A DNA stretch of 7,665 nt from an uncultured Clostridia bacterium. Its GTDB lineage: Bacteria > Bacillota > Clostridia > Lachnospirales > CAG-274. The position numbers and the translations under genes were made by a program. This document shows, piece by piece, positions 1-5,669 of the stretch. Below the pieces are notes generated by a model. That model was given only the letters and a program-made list of their open reading frames with translations, made no database searches and had not been told where the DNA came from. How positions within the stretch are numbered: position 1 is the stretch's first letter; each line of letters begins with the position of its first letter. The stretch lies in assembly GCA_947629215.1 (NCBI GenBank), contig CANRCU010000106.1, positions 1 to 7,665 on the forward strand, given 5' to 3'.

Positions 1-2
1 CG

Positions 3-359
3 AAAATAACTGCCGTCGCGGGGCATGACACCCAGTGCGCGGTCGCAAGTTTTATTGTGCGCGGAGGAAAAGTTGAAAAAATACAGGCGTCGTCGCTGCC
101 TGTGGGGATATTGAACACAGTCGATACCGAAACCTATACAAAACAATTGATGCCGGGGGATATGCTCGTTATGGTGACCGACGGCATAACGGAGGCAAAC
201 GCCAACCCCGTCAGACGTGAAAAATGGCTCGTAGAGCTGCTGGAAAATATTGAAACAACACAGCCGAAGGAACTTGCAGAGCTTATAGCAGGCACGGCAA
301 AAGCAAATTCAATTTACCGCAGAGATGATATGACAGTGCTTGCGGCAAGAGTGTGGTAA
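3..359 (+). CDS. spoIIE: Stage II sporulation protein E, C-terminal end (partial)
   Basis: This is the last 118 residues of a protein cut by the left edge of the window. SpoIIE is a membrane-anchored PP2C-type serine phosphatase at the asymmetric sporulation septum; in the forespore it dephosphorylates SpoIIAA and so releases sigma F. The visible part matches the end of the PP2C domain: a SSLPVGIL stretch, then PGDMLVMVTDGITEA with the metal-binding Asp-Gly, and near the end RRDDMTVLAARVW, whose Asp pair is the last metal-binding motif of the fold. The frame is open from base 3, so the GTG at 57 is only an internal codon. The first 13 or so residues look less like the family than the rest, possibly a divergent stretch or an edge error. 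A terminator follows directly after the stop. A related PP2C phosphatase cannot be fully excluded because the membrane part is not visible. Confidence 0.85.
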   Translation, partial: KITAVAGHDTQCAVASFIVRGGKVEKIQASSLPVGILNTVDTETYTKQLMPGDMLVMVTDGITEANANPVRREKWLVELLENIETTQPKELAELIAGTAKANSIYRRDDMTVLAARVW

Positions 360-363
360 AAAA

Positions 364-397
364 CGGAGGATGCGACTTAAAGGCTTGGCATCCTCCG
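364..397. terminator. Bidirectional intrinsic terminator between convergent spoIIE and uvrB
   Basis: A perfect 10-bp stem (CGGAGGATGC at 364-373, pairing with GCATCCTCCG at 388-397) encloses a 14-base loop. On the plus strand it is followed by CTTTTGTTA, and on the minus strand by six T residues (the complement of A358-A363). It lies 5 bases after the spoIIE stop and 20 bases from the uvrB stop, so it can serve both converging transcripts. Base pairing and T-runs are seen directly; termination is inferred. Confidence 0.85.
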
Positions 398-416
398 CTT
401 TTGTTATATAAGCCTG

Positions 417-2402
417 TCATATCAAAGACAGTTTTTTAAGCTCTATTATTTGGTCGCGCAGCTCGGCGGCTTTTTCAAAGTTAAGCTCGCTTGCTTCACG
501 ACGCATTTGCTCACCGAGTTTTTCGATAGCTTTCAATAACTCCTGACGCGACATGGATTCGGGATCCTTTTCAAGCAGCGGACTTGAACGTTTTTGTTCT
601 GCGGTCTTTGTTATATGGATTATATCGTGGACTTTTTTTGTTATCGTCTGAGGTATTATGTTGTGTTCTTCGTTGTATTCTTCTTGTATATTCCTTCGTC
701 GGTTTGTTTCCGAAATAGCGTGACGCATGGAATCCGTCATGGTTTCGGCATACATGACTACATGGCCGTTGACATTGCGCGCGGCGCGTCCTATGGTCTG
801 TATGAGCGAGGTCTCCGAACGAAGGAAACCCTCTTTATCGGCATCGAGTATCGCAACAAGGCTTACTTCGGGTATATCAAGACCTTCGCGCAAAAGATTT
901 ATACCGACCAGCACATCAAATACGTCCATTCGCAGATCTCTGATAATTTCAAGCCTTTCAAGCGTGTCAATATCACTGTGAAGATATTTCACGCGTATGC
1001 CGGCTTCCCTGAGATAATCCGTAAGATCCTCCGCCATTTTCTTTGTAAGCGTGGTAACAAGCACCTTTTCGTGATGTCCGACGGTCATGTTTATTTCGGC
1101 GATAAGGTCGTCTACCTGCCCTGCAACGGGGCGCACGGATATTTTGGGGTCAAGCAGCCCCGTGGGACGTATTATCTGTTCGACGGTCTGTTCGCTGTGG
1201 GCTTTTTCGTACTTGTTGGGCGTTGCCGAAACAAAGAGCATCTGCTTTATTTTGCCTTCAAATTCGGTAAATTTGAGAGGTCTGTTGTCAAGCGCGGAGG
1301 GCAGGCGAAAGCCAAATTCAACAAGTGTGGTCTTTCGCGAACGGTCGCCCTCGTACATACCGCCGACCTGCGGTATGGTCACATGAGATTCGTCCACCAT
1401 TATAAGAAAATCTTCGGGGAAATAGTCCATAAGAGTATGAGGCATACTTCCGGGTGCGCGTCCGTCAAGGTGGCGCGAATAGTTTTCTATGCCCGAACAA
1501 AAACCCATTTCACTTATCATTTCCATATCGTAAACTGTGCGTTGTTCAAGCCGCTGAGCTTCGAGCAGTTTATCCTGCGCCCTAAGCTCTTTGAGCCGCT
1601 CTTCAAGTTCTTTTGCAATATCTTTGAGCGCGCGTTCGATATTTTCCCTGTCGGTCACATAGTGAGAAGCCGGGAATATGGCAATATGACCGAGCGTGCT
1701 GACAACTCTGCCCGTCAGACTGTCGATCTCGGATATACGGTCTATTTCGTCGCCGAAAAATTCTATCCTGATCGCAGTATCGCTGCTGTCAACGGGAAAG
1801 ACTTCGACCGTGTCGCCGTGTACACGGAAAGTGCCGCGTACAAAGTTAAGGTCGTTGCGGTCGTATTGTATCTCTACAAGGCGTCGGAGAACATCGTCAC
1901 GGGGGTATTCCATACCGGGGCGTATCGAAAGCGTCATATTTTTATAATCAATGGGTGCGCCAAGACCGTAAATGCAGCTTACGCTTGCGACTATCAGCAC
2001 ATCTTTTCGTTCAAAAAGAGCGGAGGTCGCAGAGTGACGCAGTTTGTCTATCTCGTCGTTTACGGCGCTGTCTTTTTCGATATAGGTATCGGATTGCGGA
2101 ACATATGCCTCGGGTTGATAATAGTCGTAGTACGAAACAAAATATTCGACCGCATTATCCGGAAAAAATTCTTTAAATTCATTGTAAAGCTGCGCTGCAA
2201 GCGTTTTGTTATGCGCAATAACAAGCGTGGGCTTGTTTATTTTTTCTATTATATGCGCCATGGTAAAAGTTTTTCCGCTGCCTGTAACGCCAAGCAGTGT
2301 CTGGAATTTTTTGCCGTCTTTGAACCCTTGTACAAGTTTTTCAATAGCCTGCGGCTGATCGCCAGTCGGCGTATATTTTGAAACGACTTTAAAATCGGGC
2401 AT
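417..2402 (-). CDS. uvrB: UvrABC system protein B (excinuclease helicase subunit)
   Basis: UvrB takes damaged DNA from UvrA, checks the lesion by threading one strand behind a beta-hairpin, and recruits UvrC for incision in nucleotide excision repair. The 661 residues match the usual full length. Visible in order: Walker A GVTGSGKT (38-45); the aromatic beta-hairpin around YYDYYQPEAY (91-100); a Walker B-type DESH (337-340); VSATP (391-395); HSDIDTLER (475-483) and INLLREGLDIPE (501-512) of the second helicase half; motif VI QTIGRAARN (535-543); and a C-terminal UVR motif (about 621-656) that contacts UvrC. No key residue appears missing. It is the last gene of a minus-strand operon, 14 bases after the acyltransferase, with GGAGG 7 bases before its ATG. 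uvrA and uvrC are not in the window. The opposite strand is open for long stretches, but that is a shadow of this gene. Confidence 0.98.
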   Translation of the reverse strand: MPDFKVVSKYTPTGDQPQAIEKLVQGFKDGKKFQTLLGVTGSGKTFTMAHIIEKINKPTLVIAHNKTLAAQLYNEFKEFFPDNAVEYFVSYYDYYQPEAYVPQSDTYIEKDSAVNDEIDKLRHSATSALFERKDVLIVASVSCIYGLGAPIDYKNMTLSIRPGMEYPRDDVLRRLVEIQYDRNDLNFVRGTFRVHGDTVEVFPVDSSDTAIRIEFFGDEIDRISEIDSLTGRVVSTLGHIAIFPASHYVTDRENIERALKDIAKELEERLKELRAQDKLLEAQRLEQRTVYDMEMISEMGFCSGIENYSRHLDGRAPGSMPHTLMDYFPEDFLIMVDESHVTIPQVGGMYEGDRSRKTTLVEFGFRLPSALDNRPLKFTEFEGKIKQMLFVSATPNKYEKAHSEQTVEQIIRPTGLLDPKISVRPVAGQVDDLIAEINMTVGHHEKVLVTTLTKKMAEDLTDYLREAGIRVKYLHSDIDTLERLEIIRDLRMDVFDVLVGINLLREGLDIPEVSLVAILDADKEGFLRSETSLIQTIGRAARNVNGHVVMYAETMTDSMRHAISETNRRRNIQEEYNEEHNIIPQTITKKVHDIIHITKTAEQKRSSPLLEKDPESMSRQELLKAIEKLGEQMRREASELNFEKAAELRDQIIELKKLSLI

Positions 2403-2409
2403 AAAAATA

Positions 2410-2414
2410 CCTCC
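2410..2414 (-). promoter_or_regulatory. Ribosome binding site of uvrB
   Basis: GGAGG (plus strand CCTCC) lies 7 bases before the uvrB ATG, inside the 14-base gap to the upstream acyltransferase gene. It fixes the uvrB start and shows that uvrB is translated from the operon mRNA without needing its own leader. Confidence 0.85.
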
Positions 2415-2416
2415 AA

Positions 2417-3298
2417 TCAGTGATGTGACCTTTTGTCAAAGAGGAACGCATTTCTGCGGTTTGGTTTAAGTTTTGTAAGATGATCGAATGCACTGACACG
2501 GTCGGTCACATTTTTGTCGACATATTTTGTATATTTTTCGGTTTCATGATCGTAAAATTTCAGCTCCGATGTCAGCTTTGTAAGGTGATCCTCCCAATAC
2601 ATATCTGCAGGTCTGTCTGTCAGCAGGGCTTTTCTTGTGAAACGCGAATGATTTTCTATAAGCTCATATTTTATGGTAGCGAGCTTGTCACGAAGGATAC
2701 GGATACCCTGTTCCTGCCCGAAAGCCGTTATATCAAAGGCGTTGTCCATTATCGAATAGACATATTTGCCCTCTCTGTGCGTGGCTATCGGCACGACAAG
2801 CGCCCCGCTTTCTGCGGCAACACGGTATATACCGGGGAAAAGTTTGTTTATAAGCAGATTCGGAGATTTTGTCCATGTACCTTCGGGGAACATAACAATG
2901 TTTGAGCCTTTTTTGAGCGCATATATCATTTTGTTGACGGATGCCGTGCGGCTTTCTTTATTGAGCCTGTCAACAACTATAAGCCCGTTCAGCCAAGCGG
3001 TTATGCCGTCGAAACTGTAAAACAGCTGGGGCTGCTTGCCTATAAGTACATAGGCGTGTTTATTGGCAGTCAGCAGAGTGTCCTGAACATCTTCACGAAA
3101 ACTGTGAGTGGCGGCAAATATCACCGACCTGTTTTTCGGCACTTGCGAACGGCGTTTAACAATAAGTTTTGTACCGGTCGTAAAAGGTATTATAAAACGC
3201 ATTATCGGATGGAGTATTTTACGAAAATGCATACCCCATTCGGATATGACTTTTTCGGGTTCGTTTTGCAGCAGATATTCAAGGCATTTATTGTACAT
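2417..3298 (-). CDS. PlsC-type lysophospholipid acyltransferase
   Basis: Proteins of this family transfer an acyl chain from acyl-ACP or acyl-CoA to the sn-2 position of lysophosphatidic acid, forming phosphatidic acid at the cytoplasmic face of the membrane. With the chosen start the protein has 293 residues. The catalytic HX4D motif is H65-SFRE-D70; the second block is NGLIVVDR (104-111); FPEG at 137-140 is the substrate-binding block; VVPIA at 168-172 is the fourth. After about residue 185 there is a long C-terminal extension rich in charged residues that I do not recognise. An in-frame ATG six codons upstream (3314-3316) lacks a ribosome binding site, while GGGGGAAG sits 6 bases before the ATG at 3298, so I choose the latter. 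It lies between a membrane protein gene and uvrB in the operon. The acyl acceptor is unknown; the HSFRED block differs from the common NHxSxxD form, so a specialised acceptor is possible. Confidence 0.88.
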   Translation of the reverse strand: MYNKCLEYLLQNEPEKVISEWGMHFRKILHPIMRFIIPFTTGTKLIVKRRSQVPKNRSVIFAATHSFREDVQDTLLTANKHAYVLIGKQPQLFYSFDGITAWLNGLIVVDRLNKESRTASVNKMIYALKKGSNIVMFPEGTWTKSPNLLINKLFPGIYRVAAESGALVVPIATHREGKYVYSIMDNAFDITAFGQEQGIRILRDKLATIKYELIENHSRFTRKALLTDRPADMYWEDHLTKLTSELKFYDHETEKYTKYVDKNVTDRVSAFDHLTKLKPNRRNAFLFDKRSHH

Positions 3299-3304
3299 TT
3301 TCTT

Positions 3305-3309
3305 CCCCC
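3305..3309 (-). promoter_or_regulatory. Ribosome binding site that decides the acyltransferase start
   Basis: The minus strand reads GGGGGAAG upstream of ATG at 3298, with six bases between the G-run and the start codon. The alternative in-frame ATG at 3316 is preceded by an AT-rich stretch without a Shine-Dalgarno sequence. The downstream start is therefore preferred. Confidence 0.6.
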
Positions 3310-3353
3310 GTATCATAAGAATAAAATTTCTGTTCCGTAAGCCCGATACAGGC

Positions 3354-4010
3354 TTATTCTTTTATAAGTTCAAGCGCCGCTTGCGCTGTTTTTTCTTCTT
3401 TTCCGTCAATAGGTACAAAGCCTATATAATAGGCGTCATCGTCCAATATGCCAAGGTCTTTGAAAACAGCCGAGTCTGCGACGGATATACCGTAAGGCAG
3501 CTGTTCGCCGCCGTCTGTGACGGAATCATAGAGCAGTTTTCCGTTATCTTCAAGTTCGCCGACAGTATCAGCAGACAAAAAATCTGTCACGGGCGTAAGA
3601 AATTCGGCTTTGATACAGCTTTTAAATTCTTCTTCATTTAAAATGAGCAAATCGAGCTGCATCGAATAAAGATATGTATAGAATTTATTTTTCATATCTG
3701 CATCCTGTACGACATCTTCCGCTTCGGTGTCTTCGGTAAAGAAAAAATTTACAGTTTCGATAGTTTCGTTTACATCGGGCGGTATCAGTTTTTCATTCAG
3801 ATAGTTATTCAGCTCGGCTATTTTATCGGTCTGTACATACGGACCGTATATGGCTATGCCCATACAAACTTCGGGTGGCGGATTTAAAACAAGGCGGTTA
3901 ACAAGCCAGATACCCAAGGCAACGACCGATATTACGGAGATAATGTGTATTTTGTAATATTCCCATATGTATTCGATTTTTTTGGGAAAGGACAGCTCTT
4001 TAAAATTCAT
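3354..4010 (-). CDS. Single-pass membrane protein with extracytoplasmic domain, unknown function
   Basis: I do not recognise a named family with certainty; similar proteins are common as hypothetical genes in Clostridia. The 218 residues start with a short cytoplasmic, lysine-bearing segment (1-21, including FPKKIEYIWEYYK), followed by one hydrophobic helix (about 22-42) and then an acidic domain that should lie outside the membrane. There is no signal peptidase or lipobox motif, so the helix is probably an anchor. The stretch MQLDLLILNEEEF (117-129), followed by FLTPVTDFL, resembles the part of type 2 solute-binding proteins where a small lobe lists a target residue and a flexible cap, but no transporter genes are nearby, so this is weak. 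The gene follows the DUF6062-like gene after only 3 bases, with its GGAGGAA inside the last codons and stop of that gene, so the two are translationally coupled. Confidence 0.75.
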   Translation of the reverse strand: MNFKELSFPKKIEYIWEYYKIHIISVISVVALGIWLVNRLVLNPPPEVCMGIAIYGPYVQTDKIAELNNYLNEKLIPPDVNETIETVNFFFTEDTEAEDVVQDADMKNKFYTYLYSMQLDLLILNEEEFKSCIKAEFLTPVTDFLSADTVGELEDNGKLLYDSVTDGGEQLPYGISVADSAVFKDLGILDDDAYYIGFVPIDGKEEKTAQAALELIKE

Positions 4011-4013
4011 ATA

Positions 4014-4733
4014 TCATTCCTCCACAAATTCCGACGAGAGTTTTGTTATTGTGCGCGGCAGAGCGTCTTTTGACGTACCCCAGTCTTTATCTTTATTGCG
4101 GTAGTCAAATTTATCCGTGAACCATTCGACCTCGCCTTCAAGGCGTTTCAAATTTTCTTGTTCAAGCGGAATGACAATATCAAGAAATTCTTTATAGTCC
4201 TTTGCGGAAAGTCTGTTTTGCCCCTCATGTACCAACATTGAAAAATGGTCAAGGCAGAAACCCTTGCAATTTTTTACGGAATCATTTATTTCGGGCATGG
4301 TCTTCCACATATAGAAAAAAGTGTCTACATATCTTTCCAAAGTTGCGGAAATTTTGTTGCAAACATAGCAAGAATTTGATATATTATTTATATAATCACT
4401 TATAGGGTTGTTTTCGACCTTTTTAAACAGTTGTTTTTTTTCGGGTTCATAACCCGAACATAATTTTTCGAGGTCTTTGTTTATGGTTTGCAGATGCGTA
4501 TGCAGCATAAGCCCCACACCTAAGCGGTTTTGCTGAGCAAAAAGGTGCTTGTAATGCTTTTTGCAAAAACCTGTTTTATTGGTTTCCATACGAATATCGT
4601 CCTCCATATAGGACGGGCCGAGCATATAATCCACGGCGTCTTTTTCAAGCTGTTTATACATATTGCAAAACGGGCATTCGCCGCCTTTTTCAAAAGCCTC
4701 GTTAACGGGTATGGTATATAATTTTTCTTTCAT
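4014..4733 (-). CDS. DUF6062-like protein with duplicated CxxC/CxxH motif
   Basis: The 239 residues carry two sets of likely metal ligands: C20-PF-C23 with C57-KK-H60, and C122-YV-C125 with C160-LD-H163. The gaps inside the sets are nearly equal (C23 to C57, 34 residues; C125 to C160, 35), and each CxxH is followed by a QNRL sequence (68-71 and 172-175). This looks like an internal duplication, each half building one zinc site or similar. There is no signal peptide or membrane helix, so it should be cytoplasmic. From memory it resembles proteins labelled DUF6062 in Clostridia; no function is established that I know of. It is the first gene of the operon leading to uvrB. GAGGTG lies 5 bases before its ATG, and a TATAAT box lies just upstream. 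Zinc binding and a nucleic acid or redox role are inference only. Confidence 0.8.
   Translation of the reverse strand: MKEKLYTIPVNEAFEKGGECPFCNMYKQLEKDAVDYMLGPSYMEDDIRMETNKTGFCKKHYKHLFAQQNRLGVGLMLHTHLQTINKDLEKLCSGYEPEKKQLFKKVENNPISDYINNISNSCYVCNKISATLERYVDTFFYMWKTMPEINDSVKNCKGFCLDHFSMLVHEGQNRLSAKDYKEFLDIVIPLEQENLKRLEGEVEWFTDKFDYRNKDKDWGTSKDALPRTITKLSSEFVEE
4017..4023 (-). promoter_or_regulatory. Ribosome binding site overlapping the end of the upstream gene
   Basis: GGAGGAA is formed by the last two sense codons of the DUF6062-like gene, directly before its TGA (4016-4014), and stands 6 bases before the ATG of the membrane protein gene. Ribosomes ending on the first gene would cover this site, so the two products are probably made in a coupled way. 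Confidence 0.8.
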
Positions 4734-4738
4734 GCTAT

Positions 4739-4744
4739 CACCTC
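4739..4744 (-). promoter_or_regulatory. Ribosome binding site of the DUF6062-like gene
   Basis: GAGGTG on the minus strand, five bases before the ATG at 4733, supports that start codon. Confidence 0.7.
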
Positions 4745-4753
4745 ATTTATAAC

Positions 4754-4782
4754 ATTATAACATATATTACAGTATCAGAAAA
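4754..4782 (-). promoter_or_regulatory. Probable promoter of the uvrB operon in a divergent control region
   Basis: The minus strand has a perfect TATAAT at 4759-4754, 20 bases before the start codon of the DUF6062-like gene. At a 17-base spacing the -35 position reads TTTTCT (4782-4777), a poor match to TTGACA, so the promoter may be weak or activator-dependent. The same 59-base gap must also hold the promoter for the plus-strand glycosylase gene; the best candidate -10 there is TATATT at 4763-4768, without a good -35. The two promoters would overlap. I see no clear operator palindrome or LexA-type box. Confidence 0.5.
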
Positions 4783-4792
4783 GAGTTAAATT

Positions 4793-5656
4793 ATGAAATA
4801 TTTATTAAACGGCAACAGAATAGAAATAACGGACACAGACAGCTTTGATATAGAGGAGATATTGGAGTGCGGACAGTGTTTCAGATTTAAAAGAACGGGC
4901 GAAAAAAAATATCGGATAATAGCGCTGAACAGGGTGCTGAATATAGAGCAGACCGAAGATAAAGTGATATTCTATCCTTGCAGCAAAGAGGATTTTGAAA
5001 ACCTCTGGTCGGATTATTTCGATTTTGATACAGATTATTCAAAAATAAAAAAAATCGTATCCCAAAACGATCCGATAATGCAAAAAGCCGTTGAATATGC
5101 AGGCGGCATAAGGCTTTTGAATCAGGAACCGTTTGAAACGCTTATATCCTTTATAATTTCGCAAAACAACAATATACCGCGAATAAAGGGCATAATCGGC
5201 AGACTTGCCGAAAAATACGGTATCGCTGCCAACGAGGAGTATCTTTTCCCAAAGAGAGAAAGTCTTATAAATGCCGATATTGAGGACTATATGTCGGTGG
5301 GTACGGGTTTTAGGGCAAAATATCTAAGCGACTGTATCTCAAAACTTGAAAGCGGTGAGATCGTACTTGAAGATATTGTTAAAAAGCCTACGTCACAAGC
5401 CCGTGACGAGCTTTTGAAGATAAAGGGCGTCGGACCGAAGGTGGCTGATTGTGTGCTGCTGTTTTCGCTTAAAAAACGTGAGGTATTCCCCGTTGATGTA
5501 TGGGTGAAGAGGGTAATGGAAAGCTTATATTTTAACGGGAAAGAAACATCTATAAAGTCGATAGGCGAGTTTGCGGCAAAAAAATGGGGCGAATATGCGG
5601 GTTACGCCCAACAATATCTGTTTTACTATGCAAGAAGTGAAAAGATAGGTCTTTAA
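4793..5656 (+). CDS. ogg: 8-oxoguanine DNA glycosylase/AP lyase, OGG1 type
   Basis: This enzyme removes 8-oxoguanine paired with cytosine and then cleaves the sugar at the abasic site, starting base excision repair. The 287 residues cover the whole family. The N-terminal part has ECGQCFRF (25-32), the loop that in human OGG1 contacts the oxidised base. SQNNNI (123-128) corresponds to the human SSNNNI loop that holds the orphan cytosine. The helix-hairpin-helix is LLKIKGVGPKVADC (207-220), with the catalytic lysine K216, followed by FPVDVWV with the catalytic aspartate D235. No iron-sulfur cluster cysteines are seen at the C-terminus, as expected for OGG1-type enzymes. The start ATG has only a weak ribosome binding site (AAGAG), so translation may be low. 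It heads a two-gene plus-strand operon with the phosphatase and is divergent from the uvrB operon. Confidence 0.92.
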   Translation: MKYLLNGNRIEITDTDSFDIEEILECGQCFRFKRTGEKKYRIIALNRVLNIEQTEDKVIFYPCSKEDFENLWSDYFDFDTDYSKIKKIVSQNDPIMQKAVEYAGGIRLLNQEPFETLISFIISQNNNIPRIKGIIGRLAEKYGIAANEEYLFPKRESLINADIEDYMSVGTGFRAKYLSDCISKLESGEIVLEDIVKKPTSQARDELLKIKGVGPKVADCVLLFSLKKREVFPVDVWVKRVMESLYFNGKETSIKSIGEFAAKKWGEYAGYAQQYLFYYARSEKIGL

Positions 5657-5660
5657 GGAG
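5655..5660 (+). promoter_or_regulatory. Ribosome binding site overlapping the glycosylase stop codon
   Basis: AAGGAG shares its first two A residues with the TAA stop of the glycosylase gene and lies 9 bases before the ATG at 5670. It sets the phosphatase start and ties both genes to one transcript. An out-of-frame ATG at 5662 is ignored. Confidence 0.8.
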
Positions 5661-5669
5661 AATGATGAC

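Noticed and set aside
594..2381. A 595-codon open frame on the plus strand opposite uvrB
   Set aside because: The minus strand encodes a complete, highly conserved UvrB with all motifs. The antisense frame gives a Phe-, Tyr- and Arg-rich protein without family features, a usual effect of codon choice in the real gene.
2480..2905. A 141-codon plus-strand frame inside the acyltransferase gene
   Set aside because: It is antisense to conserved PlsC blocks and shows no family pattern.
3338..3356. Small hairpin TAAGCC/GGCTTA with a 7-base loop between the membrane protein and acyltransferase genes
   Set aside because: The stem has only 6 bp, part of it is the stop codon region, and no T-run follows on either strand, so it is not called a terminator.
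3108..3641. A 177-codon plus-strand frame over the acyltransferase start and membrane protein end
   Set aside because: It crosses two well-supported minus-strand genes, is rich in Phe and Arg, and has no ribosome binding site or recognisable domain.
4717..4722. TATAAT on the plus strand as a possible -10 box for the glycosylase gene
   Set aside because: It lies inside the 5' coding part of the DUF6062-like gene and has no -35 match at 16-18 bases.
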